Assembly: GCF_036492635.1 (NCBI RefSeq)
Contig: NZ_AP025311.1
Location: 1 to 58,368, forward strand
Length of the DNA: 58,368 bases
DNA from: Aureibacter tunicatorum
GTDB taxonomy: Bacteria; Bacteroidota; Bacteroidia; Cytophagales; Cyclobacteriaceae
Reading direction: 5' to 3'
The notes below the pieces were generated by a model, which made no database searches, was not told the origin of the DNA, and was given only the letters and a program-made list of their open reading frames with translations. Position 1 is the stretch's first letter; the number at the start of each line of letters is the position of its first letter. The position numbers and the translations under genes are program-made. This document shows, piece after piece, positions 46,913 to 55,528 of this stretch.

Positions 46913-47995
46913 TCATTTTGATAATACCCTTACCAAAGATTTATTGATAAAATAAAATGATTTTCCCATGCTTTTTTTTTCTAATATCCCATCTTTCGCC
47001 AGCTTATTCAAGTAACCGCTTGCTGTTGGTCGTGTTATACCCAATTCCTTTTCCAAAAACTCTATCTTTGTATATGGATGCTTAAATAAATGATTTAAGA
47101 ATTCATGACTATACATCTTCTTATATTTTTCTCTAAGTAGATTTTTCATCATATGCATTTCTTTGTCAATCAAATTGATGAGTCTCAGTGATTCTTTTGA
47201 GGTTTCTTCCACAGCTTTTGTCATATACATCAACCACTCTTCCCACTTCCCTTTGTCTCTTACTTCCTGAATTGCCTTATAGTATTGATCCTTATTTTGA
47301 ATTACATATCTGCTTAAATATAATATAGGCATTTCAAGTAACCCTGAAAGCACCAAATACAAGACATTGATGATTCTTCCAGTCCTTCCATTGCCATCAT
47401 AAAATGGGTGTATACTTTCAAACTGAAAGTGTATAATGGCCATTTTAATTATCGGGTCATAATCTGACATTTCTTCATCATTGATAAACTGCTCCAAGTT
47501 AGCCATTAAGTCTTTGATAATATCAGGATGTTGTGGTGGCTCATAGATTATTTCACCTGTCTTTTGATTTTTTAGGCTAGTTCCTGGAACACTTCTAAAT
47601 CCTGCTTTGTTTTTTTCCAATACACTTTGTATCTCTACTATATGGTTGGACGTTAACATACCATATTCGTTGATGATAGCATATCCTCTTTTTAGTGCTG
47701 ATATATAGTTTTCCACTTCTTTACTTGAGGCATTAACATATGAATCAATATTTAGGCTTTCTTTAAATATATCATCATGTGTCGTTACAATATTCTCGAC
47801 TTCTGAGCTGTCTTTAGCTTCTTGTATACTCAAGGTGTTAATCAAAATCTCTTCATTTGGAATGTTTCTCGAACTTGCCTTTAGTTCAGCCAGTGCTCTG
47901 TGAGCAGGTATCAAAGCCTTATACACTTTCATACTTTCTTTTATTTCTTGGTACGGCAAGTTCATAGGTTGCCACTTCGTGTTAAGTTTTCCCAT
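46913..47995 (-). CDS. Fic family protein 3
   Basis: The 360-aa protein has the inhibitory segment SSEVEN (63-68), the Fic motif HPFYDGNGR (196-204) and a C-terminal winged helix (FLEKELGITRPTASGYLNKL). The DNA-binding domain suggests it can sense and repress its own gene. It is transcribed toward rep copy 2 and away from the cas side. Its target is unknown. It resembles the widespread Fic-plus-winged-helix proteins of Bacteroidota. Confidence 0.9.
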   Translation of the reverse strand: MGKLNTKWQPMNLPYQEIKESMKVYKALIPAHRALAELKASSRNIPNEEILINTLSIQEAKDSSEVENIVTTHDDIFKESLNIDSYVNASSKEVENYISALKRGYAIINEYGMLTSNHIVEIQSVLEKNKAGFRSVPGTSLKNQKTGEIIYEPPQHPDIIKDLMANLEQFINDEEMSDYDPIIKMAIIHFQFESIHPFYDGNGRTGRIINVLYLVLSGLLEMPILYLSRYVIQNKDQYYKAIQEVRDKGKWEEWLMYMTKAVEETSKESLRLINLIDKEMHMMKNLLREKYKKMYSHEFLNHLFKHPYTKIEFLEKELGITRPTASGYLNKLAKDGILEKKSMGKSFYFINKSLVRVLSK

Positions 47996-48197
47996 TTTCT
48001 TTTATACGATCATATCCTCATGTAAAGAAAAAACGTTTTCTTTTACATGACAACCCTTTCATGTAAAATATTTTCATTTTCTTTTACATGACTTTTCGTA
48101 CAGACACAATCCCTTGCGTCTCCCAATCCATAAAGAAAACATTATACCCATTCCGAATCCTTCGCGATCTTCTTCCCGTAAACAACCTCGCCCTATC

Positions 48198-48257
48198 CAG
48201 CGTTTCAACGCTGTTATTAAAACAAATGAAACCATACCCCAGTGTTTTAACACTGGG
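48198..48257. repeat. Two adjacent palindromes
   Basis: CAGCGTT-TC-AACGCTG (48198-48213) and CCCAGTGTT-TT-AACACTGGG (48238-48257) lie close together just before the small HTH gene. They look like intergenic REP-type elements and could end transcription or bind a regulator. Confidence 0.55.
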
Positions 48258-48274
48258 AGCAAACACAAACGACT

Positions 48275-48478
48275 ATGCCCTCAGGATTCCACCAGAAGCT
48301 CATCAAAGAACGCAATCAACAAATCATAAGAAACTCCAAAGGAAAGACCGCCTTAGCTATAGCAGACGAAACAGGCCTGTCCATCACGACCGTGCGACGT
48401 CATGTCGCTGAAATGGGTATCATGCTCGCTCCCGCCGTCGAACGCAAAAAATACCGAAAAGCGAAGCGTAATTGGTAA
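48275..48478 (+). CDS. Small HTH-like protein
   Basis: The 67-aa product has a clear helix-turn-helix (KTALAIADETGLSITTVRRH at residues 24-43) and a basic tail (ERKKYRKAKRNW). It could be a small regulator or the remnant of a transposase or replication protein. The start is the ATG right after the palindromes. It lies about 270 bp upstream of the WYL gene on the same strand. Function is unknown. Confidence 0.5.
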   Translation: MPSGFHQKLIKERNQQIIRNSKGKTALAIADETGLSITTVRRHVAEMGIMLAPAVERKKYRKAKRNW

Positions 48479-48746
48479 AACTTGCTGATTAATTCGTTTA
48501 TATGCGACGAACAATTAAGACTATCGATAAAAAAGTTTATAGCTTGAATTTAAAAATCATTATTTAATTACAATCTATGACTTATCTTAAATAAGATGAA
48601 ATATATCTATTGTCATTATTAAATTTAAGTTATTTAAGGTGTATTCTATTGTTTTACACCTATGATTGTGTTTTTTTAGTAGTATAAATTGTAATATGGC
48701 TTTTTGTAATAAAGGTTATGTTTTTTTCATTGCTAAAATAAATTTC
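48479..48746. other. Non-coding stretch upstream of the WYL gene
   Basis: AT-rich and without a supported gene; it likely holds the promoter of the WYL regulator. Confidence 0.4.
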
Positions 48747-49652
48747 ATGTCTACACACTCTCAATGCTTGAGAATTTTTAAGATGATAGGCGATTTATCT
48801 CATTCGCATGGTATTACCGTTGAGGAAGCTTGCGATAAATATGGTATTTCACGTCAGGTATTTATTAAAGACAAGAACCTGATTGATGAATTAATATATC
48901 CCGGCTTTATTTCAAAAGAACCTGTTGTTGGAGAAAAATACTTTCGCTATTGCATCAAAAAAGATGGTGAAATAATGAAGGATACTTTTTTGACTCAAGA
49001 AGAAGAAAGGCAATTAATGGCTCTGATCAGTAAAGAAGATCCCAACGATTTTAGTGAGATTAGAAAAAAGCTATTTATGTTCAGCCATAACGAAGTGATG
49101 AAATTAGCTAATACCCTCACACACAGAGTAGAAATTGCATATGCTATTAAGCATCAAAAAATTATCAACCTGATCAAATACGAAGCCCCTTTTTTAAATA
49201 ATATCCAAGATTATAAAGTCGAACCTATTGATCTTTTTGATAATAACAAAAGACTTTATGCCCTTGATATCGAAGACAATATTTGTAAAACATTCAAAAT
49301 CGATAGAATCTCATCCTTGACTGTTACTAAGGACTCCGTTTCTCATTTTGATTTTTATCAACCCAAATTTCACGATGCTTTTGGTTGGTCCTGTGCAGAA
49401 TCAGAGACTTTGCATGTTGCATTTGATATGTCTCGCCTTGCAGGTAATATGCTAATTGAGAATTATCCTGATACCAAAGCCCAAAGAATTTCTGTGGACA
49501 ATGATCAATTCCCTTATCGGTTCAAAGCTGAAGTAGCCAGATATCAAGGTGTTGGAAGATTTGTATTAAGTCTTCCCGGTCATATTGATAATATCCAAGA
49601 TCAAGATTTTTTGAATTATTTGCAGGAAAGCAAAAAAAAATATCTTTTTTAA
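48747..49652 (+). CDS. WYL-domain transcriptional regulator
   Basis: The 301-aa protein has an N-terminal winged helix (HSHGITVEEACDKYGISRQVFI) and a central WYL-type domain (VEPIDLFDNNKRLYALDIED, then KTFKIDRISSL). The canonical WYL triplet reads LYAL here but the R of KIDRI is kept. A C-terminal WCX-like part ends FVLSLPGHIDNIQDQDF. I start at the ATG at 48747; in-frame upstream codons give an unlikely hydrophobic lead. WYL proteins regulate CRISPR loci, including a type I-D locus in cyanobacteria. The gene lies directly before cas6. Confidence 0.82.
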   Translation: MSTHSQCLRIFKMIGDLSHSHGITVEEACDKYGISRQVFIKDKNLIDELIYPGFISKEPVVGEKYFRYCIKKDGEIMKDTFLTQEEERQLMALISKEDPNDFSEIRKKLFMFSHNEVMKLANTLTHRVEIAYAIKHQKIINLIKYEAPFLNNIQDYKVEPIDLFDNNKRLYALDIEDNICKTFKIDRISSLTVTKDSVSHFDFYQPKFHDAFGWSCAESETLHVAFDMSRLAGNMLIENYPDTKAQRISVDNDQFPYRFKAEVARYQGVGRFVLSLPGHIDNIQDQDFLNYLQESKKKYLF

Positions 49653-49664
49653 AATATTTTCTCA

Positions 49665-49720
49665 GCTGTAAACTTATACAGCACACCTACTCTTTTACTT
49701 TGCCTACAGCTTAAGGCAAA
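49665..49720. promoter_or_regulatory. Two inverted repeats upstream of cas6 (candidate WYL operator)
   Basis: GCTGTA-AACTTA-TACAGC (49665-49682) and TTTGCCT (49699-49705) with AGGCAAA (49714-49720) lie in the short gap between the WYL gene and cas6. They may be operators for the cas operon promoter. The first could instead be a weak terminator for the WYL gene. Assignment to the WYL protein is inference. Confidence 0.45.
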
Positions 49721-49771
49721 CAGGTCATAAGTTTCTTGATCTGAATTAATTATGAAATCAAATAAACTACT

Positions 49772-50557
49772 ATGGTAGAATATAATATCTTATTCAAACA
49801 GATTGAAGGCAGTGATAAGCTAAGTTATACCTTTGCTACTGTCATGGGATCTGCTCTCAATAAGAAAATTGGAGAGGTCAGTCCCGAAGCAGGTGAATTT
49901 TTACATAATCGCGGTTATCAAGGAGAACATCGCAATTTTAAGCTCCTTACACATAGGCTTCGTCCCAGAGAATATGAGACGACTTCTAATGCCATGGTAT
50001 TAAAGGGAGATAAATTAATTGGTTGGAGCATACGTTTTTTTGATCGTAATCTGGCTAAGGTATTTGAAAAATCTCTTCTTATGAACCCTGTATGGGAATT
50101 GGGTGATGATTTTGGTCATCGCCAATGGGAAGTCGTTAAAAGTGATCTTTCTCGAAAGCCTTTATTTAAGCCTGTAATGAAATACAGCTTGATAACTCCT
50201 GCACCTATTACCAAACGCAATGAAAAAACAGGTAAATCAACATATCTGGTTTACAAAAATCAGCCGGAGCAGGTATTGGAGCAAATCAAAAAAAATATCC
50301 GCAACAAAGCTGTTGCCCTTTACAATTTTGGTATGGCAGGAGATGGCTTTGAAGAAGGACTTGAGGATTTGGATATTCGTATCTTAGGCAATGCCAGAGC
50401 CAGTGGTTTAGTTTTCAAAAAATCTCAACCCAAGCCCGTTCCCGGCAATCTGTTTGACTTCGAGCTTATCGCTCCTGTAGAAGTCCAAAAACTCATTTAT
50501 TACGGAGGATTCATGGGCAAAACAGCCATGGGATGTGGATATCTTAAAGTGATATAA
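49772..50557 (+). CDS. cas6: CRISPR RNA endonuclease Cas6
   Basis: Cas6 cuts the array transcript at the base of each repeat hairpin. The 261-aa product ends with the hallmark glycine-rich loop YYGGFMGKTAMGCGYLKVI. Candidate catalytic histidines are H45, H53 and H61. The repeat hairpin (TACCT/AGGTA) and an ATTCTGAC handle fit its activity. It is the first gene of the interference operon, three bases before cas10d, so the two are co-translated. Confidence 0.92.
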   Translation: MVEYNILFKQIEGSDKLSYTFATVMGSALNKKIGEVSPEAGEFLHNRGYQGEHRNFKLLTHRLRPREYETTSNAMVLKGDKLIGWSIRFFDRNLAKVFEKSLLMNPVWELGDDFGHRQWEVVKSDLSRKPLFKPVMKYSLITPAPITKRNEKTGKSTYLVYKNQPEQVLEQIKKNIRNKAVALYNFGMAGDGFEEGLEDLDIRILGNARASGLVFKKSQPKPVPGNLFDFELIAPVEVQKLIYYGGFMGKTAMGCGYLKVI

Positions 50558-50559
50558 CC

Positions 50560-53382
50560 ATGACGCAATTGAATTTCACTTCCGAGACTCATCTGTTTAG
50601 AACAGAAAGTACTCAGCAGGTTTTTGATCAATGGATTGACTTGGTTTTGTCAGGAATTGTTGAAACCAAAGGTATCATTGAAGCCAAAGGTCTTTTCACT
50701 GTTGAAGGCAAAACCAAATATGTAGGGTATGATCAACCTTATCATATCCATATTTTACAAGGGATCATGCCGGCTTTAAATCTTTTAGAGCGTTTGGCTG
50801 AGTCAAATGACTGGAAATCCAGAGACGACTACCAGCAGATCATCAAGACATTCATACTTGGCTTCACTTTCCATGATGCAAATAAGCTGATGGATATCGA
50901 AGATTTAGGAGAAGCAATATCTCATTTAGCAGATTCAGGTTTTCTTAATGATATTAAAGCCTATGATTTTTTTCCAGAATTAGACGATTATTGGGGAGAT
51001 ATTGAAGAATTAGTGCTTTATGCAGAAAACCGTACCAGTTTGCAAGCACTAGGTAAAGCAACCAAATTACCTAAAGCTCTTTTAGAAGAATTAAATCCTC
51101 TTGTACGTTTCGCCGATGAGATTGCCTCTGCAGGAGGTGCTGATATTTACGAATGGAAGGACAATGCTTGGCTATTAAAAAATACCATGAAAGACAGCCT
51201 TCAGTCTATTCAGGATTTTTATGCTTTCTTTAAAGAAAAATTAGTTAACCTTATTCCTGATGCTCCTGAGGTTTCTTTTATTAAGATGCAAAGAAACCCA
51301 TTCCGTTTGGTTTCCGATCAGATCATGAAAGTGACAGCGAATTATTTGGAAGAGAAAGGTATGCATACTTTTTCTTTCATGAGAGATGGCTTTTTATACT
51401 GGGGAAATCCTCTAAACTCGGATGATCTTCAGGAAATTGAAAATCGCCTTTCGGGGGAATCTCGTAAAAGTGTCGATCCTGTCAAATTAACCAAAGTAGA
51501 TTTTCAATCATGTAAACTCGGATTTATAGGTAGTATCCCTTTTGATTTAGAGGTTTGGGAAGACATTCTCTCATCTGTTTCAGATAACTTCTTGCATATG
51601 GCTCCTAATGGAGTTGATAAACTTGGTGAAATAGGCATATCTCAGTTAATTGATTTTATTGAAAAATTAACAGAAGCTTATAATTTGCCTCTTTTAACCC
51701 CTGAACTCAATGATCAAGGTAAACTATACATCCGATTTGACCATGATAATATCAAGGGAGAAGATGATAATCAGAATTTTGTGCGTTTGTTTTCAATATT
51801 CAAAGCAAAATGGCTGAATGGAAAAGCGAACAAGGCTTGGGAAAATAATTTTAAGTCGTTGATCAAATCAGATGAGGCTTTTTATGAAGATTTTGAATGG
51901 AAAGTAACCGATGATATAGTTATCACATCACCAAAGGCACTTAATGATCATTTTGATGCGATGGTAGCTGGTACAACAGGAAGTCTTCTTAAAAATCTTT
52001 TAGCATTGATGGAGACTTATAAAATCCTAACAGAAGAAGGCGAAGATGCTATTGAAGATCATTTTGATGAATTAAAAAGTGTTTTAGATAAGACCAAAGC
52101 AGATTCACAAGCTTCATCCCCGATCATCACTGTATTTAAAGAATACTTTGACTATTCAGACAATAGCTTTTCTAAAGATTGGATCAATCAGATCGCTCCT
52201 CTTCCTTCTTCAGCTGATATGTGCTTATTCACAGGTAAGAAAGCTACTAAAAAATATGAGCAGACTAACGCTTTCGGATTAGGATCAAGAGGATTCAGCA
52301 GAAGATCAAAGTCTACACTAAGTAACAAGCAATCCTATATATCAGATCTGGCTGATGCTGAAAACAAAGCAAGACTTAACTATTCTACAAGACCAAAAGC
52401 AAACACCGCCATATACATGGATTTTTGTGAATCCTTTGGAGGTTCTGTCATCGACTGGGGCTTGTTTAGAAAGCTCTCAGGCATTAGAGGATATACAGTT
52501 AATGATGATAATACAGTCAACATTAACAAATCAGCTCAGCTTAATTCGACTAAGTTCAGTTTGGATCTGACAGAAGTTGCTAAGGACATGAAAAATCAAC
52601 TCTTTTTAGTTCGCAATCAATTAGACATTGCTCGTAAGACTGGTGCTCGTACTTATGTAACCTCTATCATGGGAGAATATAGACCTCACAAGGAAATATT
52701 TGTCTATGATCAAGCCCCTGCTTTTATCAGACAGTTGGGTTGGGATCGTGTTCACTTGACTAATCTTGAAAACGAATTTGATGAAATAGCACTATCAATG
52801 GAGCTTTTCAAGCAAGGCAGAGGAATGGATTCAGGCTTGATACTCAAGTATGCTCAAAATCGTAATTCAATTTTTCAGGCTTACTATCAATATGCTCATG
52901 CTGATGAAAGCAAGGCCAGAGGTATGAAATCTCGTATTATCAATTTCATTTCAGAAAATCCAAAAAAATTCAACCATATGACTACTATCGAAAAATTGGC
53001 AGAAATCGCCACACGCATTCGCCGTGAAAACAAAAACTTCAATCAAGAAAGTGAACTTTTCAGACTGGCATTAGAAGTGATGCAAAAAGAACTTCGTTTT
53101 AAACCTTCCAAAGAAGATATGATCCAACGTATCGCTGGAGAGCTTTATAAAAAGGAAAGATTAAATTTTATGGGTGCTGATAAAACCCAAGCTTGCGATG
53201 ACTTTGCCCAAGCAATGTACGAAGACCTTTATGAGAAAGAATGGAATGGCCAGTTCCCTTCTAAAGACAGAGAGCGTACTTTCTTATATCAATTTGCTTT
53301 TGTCTATAGCAAAAAAGTAACAGAATTCTACTCAAACTCAGAAAATAGAAAAGCTGATAAAGAAGTGCTTGAAACTGTTTAA
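50560..53382 (+). CDS. cas10d: Type I-D large subunit Cas10d (Csc3) with HD domain
   Basis: This 940-aa protein has an N-terminal HD-nuclease region: H62/H64 in YHIHILQG and H105-D106 in FTFHDANKLM. In type I-D the HD nuclease sits on the large subunit while the helicase lacks it, exactly the split seen here. The rest has a polar, Cas10-like body without a GGDD motif. A single-cysteine MCLFTGKK replaces the usual CxxC zinc pair, so zinc binding is probably lost. It would recognise PAM-flanked targets, hold the crRNA complex and cleave DNA. Confidence 0.85.
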   Translation: MTQLNFTSETHLFRTESTQQVFDQWIDLVLSGIVETKGIIEAKGLFTVEGKTKYVGYDQPYHIHILQGIMPALNLLERLAESNDWKSRDDYQQIIKTFILGFTFHDANKLMDIEDLGEAISHLADSGFLNDIKAYDFFPELDDYWGDIEELVLYAENRTSLQALGKATKLPKALLEELNPLVRFADEIASAGGADIYEWKDNAWLLKNTMKDSLQSIQDFYAFFKEKLVNLIPDAPEVSFIKMQRNPFRLVSDQIMKVTANYLEEKGMHTFSFMRDGFLYWGNPLNSDDLQEIENRLSGESRKSVDPVKLTKVDFQSCKLGFIGSIPFDLEVWEDILSSVSDNFLHMAPNGVDKLGEIGISQLIDFIEKLTEAYNLPLLTPELNDQGKLYIRFDHDNIKGEDDNQNFVRLFSIFKAKWLNGKANKAWENNFKSLIKSDEAFYEDFEWKVTDDIVITSPKALNDHFDAMVAGTTGSLLKNLLALMETYKILTEEGEDAIEDHFDELKSVLDKTKADSQASSPIITVFKEYFDYSDNSFSKDWINQIAPLPSSADMCLFTGKKATKKYEQTNAFGLGSRGFSRRSKSTLSNKQSYISDLADAENKARLNYSTRPKANTAIYMDFCESFGGSVIDWGLFRKLSGIRGYTVNDDNTVNINKSAQLNSTKFSLDLTEVAKDMKNQLFLVRNQLDIARKTGARTYVTSIMGEYRPHKEIFVYDQAPAFIRQLGWDRVHLTNLENEFDEIALSMELFKQGRGMDSGLILKYAQNRNSIFQAYYQYAHADESKARGMKSRIINFISENPKKFNHMTTIEKLAEIATRIRRENKNFNQESELFRLALEVMQKELRFKPSKEDMIQRIAGELYKKERLNFMGADKTQACDDFAQAMYEDLYEKEWNGQFPSKDRERTFLYQFAFVYSKKVTEFYSNSENRKADKEVLETV

Positions 53383-53445
53383 TCTAATTTTTAAATCAAA
53401 TGAATGTATAACCACAGGAGGGTGATTTAATTTCAAAAAGAAAAA

Positions 53446-53540
53446 TACCTTTTTGTCCCTCTTCGGAGAGGGTGTAGGGAGAGGATTTATATTAAAATAA
53501 TCTTTCTTTTTGAATCTGCTACCCCACTCTTGTTGTGTAC
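53446..53540. repeat. Intergenic repeat element between cas10d and csc2
   Basis: A G-rich stretch (CTCTTCGGAGAGGG and following AGGGAGAGGAT) with a T-rich tail and CTACCCCACTCTTGTT. A similar block appears at 57658-57700 and 57779-57840, so copies flank the csc2-csc1-cas3 segment. It looks like a REP/MITE-type repeat. Confidence 0.55.
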
Positions 53541-53576
53541 CAAAATCAAAAAATAACTTATAAAGACTTAATAATC

Positions 53577-54551
53577 ATGAAAAATATATTTGAAAATATC
53601 CCAGCTAATTTATTCAGAACTAACCTTAAGGAAAACAAAACAGGAACCTTCAAAATCGCTTTAGTACGCGAAGTTGTAGGTCCTATGATCAACCGAAGCA
53701 ACTATGCTGATGAGACAATTGTATTCCGTACACAAGAAGGAAAAAATCTTATAGAAGTTCCAGCCCGTAAATGGAAAGCACCAGATAAATTGACAGGCCT
53801 TAAGCTTTGCCGTCAGACAAGTGCTGTCTCTGAAGATGTTCGTTACAATGTAATCAAAACGAGTAATGAATTAGCTAACCCTAATTCAATCCTTTTTGGA
53901 GATTCAGTTACCGCTTCCAATGATGCCGTAGGAATCAAAGCTCGTGTCATTTACGATTGGGCATACTCTATACGTCCTGTTGATGAGTTAGTTGATACAA
54001 TCCAGCACAATGCTTTGAGTGAAGGAGGGACAATGTACGATGAAGAAGAAGGAAAACTTCGTCAGTCGCTTTTCAGAGTTCAATACATTCAGCCTCAGAC
54101 TTATTTCCCTCAGTTTATCACTTTGGAAAATGCCACACCCGAATTATTATTCCATCTCTTATCTTCTATCCTGTTTACAAGCAGATACGGAGCACAAAGC
54201 ACCACTACAGGGAATAATGTCAGAAACCACATTGTAGCCATGGGATACGATACTGTCGAAGCTCCGCTTAACAGCTTCACTTTCTCCAACAATTGGAATG
54301 AAGCCACAGAAGTAAACCTTGAGAATATCAAAGCCGAAATGCTTAAACAAATGCAGGATAACTATGCTGAAAACCTTATTCAGGGAGAAGATTTGGAAGT
54401 AACTATCCGTGAAACTTGGAAATCAGACCTTACTTCTGAATATCAAGCGACTCAAGAACAATGTGTTGAATACTTAAAAGAGATCAAAGTATACAAAGAA
54501 CCAAAAGCTAAAAAAGCCCCGGCAAAGAAAAAACAACCTGTTGAAGCTTAA
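53577..54551 (+). CDS. csc2: Type I-D backbone subunit Csc2 (Cas7)
   Basis: The 324-aa protein is the repeated backbone subunit that coats the crRNA guide. It reads KIALVREVVGPMINRSNYADET, written here as KIALVREVVGPMI then YADET, followed by IVFRTQEGKNLIEVPARKWK and LKLCRQTSAVSEDVRYN, which resembles Csc2 more than other Cas7 families. I start at the ATG at 53577; an upstream GTG would add 14 residues. The C-terminus is lysine-rich (KAKKAPAKKK). It is preceded by the repeat element and lies 243 bp before csc1. Confidence 0.83.
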   Translation: MKNIFENIPANLFRTNLKENKTGTFKIALVREVVGPMINRSNYADETIVFRTQEGKNLIEVPARKWKAPDKLTGLKLCRQTSAVSEDVRYNVIKTSNELANPNSILFGDSVTASNDAVGIKARVIYDWAYSIRPVDELVDTIQHNALSEGGTMYDEEEGKLRQSLFRVQYIQPQTYFPQFITLENATPELLFHLLSSILFTSRYGAQSTTTGNNVRNHIVAMGYDTVEAPLNSFTFSNNWNEATEVNLENIKAEMLKQMQDNYAENLIQGEDLEVTIRETWKSDLTSEYQATQEQCVEYLKEIKVYKEPKAKKAPAKKKQPVEA

Positions 54552-54754
54552 TTGTTATTTTCTGTTGATTTGTCATGCTCTTTTGGTCTTTATAAAATTA
54601 TACTATTAGTTTTTTATTGACCTTGAAAACAGAGGGTTAAAAAACATTGATTGATAATCCGTTAAAAAATTTTTACTGTTTGAGCAAAGCGAGTTTAAAA
54701 ATTTTAGGATGGAGATCAATGTTTTACTGAAGTTTTCACAGTCTTGATTTTTGG

Positions 54755-54780
54755 TTACTTTTTTATCAAGAAAAAAGTAA
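54755..54780. repeat. Inverted repeat upstream of csc1
   Basis: TTACTTTTTT and AAAAAAGTAA flank ATCAAG as a perfect hairpin just before the csc1 start. A GAGCAAAGCGAGTTT segment about 75 bp upstream belongs to the same sort of intergenic repeat found widely in Bacteroidota. Confidence 0.6.
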
Positions 54781-54794
54781 AAAGAACAAGGAAT

Positions 54795-55487
54795 ATGGCA
54801 GATTTATATTATTCGAATATTGAATTAAATACCATGAAAATATACAAATTAAGACTCACCTTACTCAATCACCTCTTCTACTTCACCGAGATGACCAATG
54901 GCTCTCGTACAGGTAACTTTATAGGAGATCTGGCACTTACATATGCCTTCAGACCCTATTTAGCCCCTGCAAATAAGCCTATACCATTTCGTGACAAACC
55001 AGAATATGAAGAGATCAAAGATTGGGGATACTATTGCACCATGGCTATGCCGGAGCGTTCACAACCGACAAATGTATATACCAAAAATACATTGTTCAAT
55101 ACCGATGGATTCTTTGATACCAAGAGTTTGGAAGATACAGCCAAATCACCATTCAAAAACCTGGTGCATGTGCAGGGGGTTGAAGCCCAATCCACTTTTC
55201 TTTGCTATCTAGTCAGCAAAAATGATTTGGATATACCCCCGACCATCAGAGTAGGCAACGGTAGAGAAACACTGGTAGCAGTAGAAGAAATAGAAACATC
55301 AGAACAAGGTGATCTATGGCTCAATGCCTACACACACAAGATCGTATTTGACAATCTGGAAGAAGTCGCCGATCTCATGGCAGAAGAACAAATCCATGAC
55401 CGAGAATACGTTTTAGAAAATTACATATTGTTAAAAGGGTTCAAGAAAAAACACCTACCAACAATATTCAACCAAACATTCAATTAA
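54795..55487 (+). CDS. csc1: Type I-D subunit Csc1 (Cas5)
   Basis: The 230-aa protein caps the 5' handle of the crRNA. It resembles Csc1: KIYKLRLTLLNHLFYFTEM at the start and NFIGDLALTYAFRPYLAP, with the LHNYALTYAL-like motif of the family. I start at the ATG at 54795; another ATG at 54834 gives a shorter form beginning MKIYKL, which is also possible. The C-terminus ends LKGFKKKHLPTIFNQ. It follows a hairpin-containing gap and is 41 bp before cas3. Confidence 0.83.
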   Translation: MADLYYSNIELNTMKIYKLRLTLLNHLFYFTEMTNGSRTGNFIGDLALTYAFRPYLAPANKPIPFRDKPEYEEIKDWGYYCTMAMPERSQPTNVYTKNTLFNTDGFFDTKSLEDTAKSPFKNLVHVQGVEAQSTFLCYLVSKNDLDIPPTIRVGNGRETLVAVEEIETSEQGDLWLNAYTHKIVFDNLEEVADLMAEEQIHDREYVLENYILLKGFKKKHLPTIFNQTFN

Positions 55488-55494
55488 AAACCGT

Positions 55495-55518
55495 AGAGAC
55501 GCAATTTATTGCGTCTCT
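55495..55518. repeat. Perfect palindrome between csc1 and cas3
   Basis: AGAGACGCAAT and ATTGCGTCTCT surround a TT centre, ending 10 bp before the cas3 ATG. It is the least decayed copy of the GACGCAAT element. It may stall or terminate transcription before cas3. Confidence 0.75.
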
Positions 55519-55528
55519 CTTAAAAAAA

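Noticed and set aside
48074-48268. Small frames on both strands near 48.1-48.3 kb
   Set aside because: They read through the two palindromes and a decayed REP-like element; no protein-like features.
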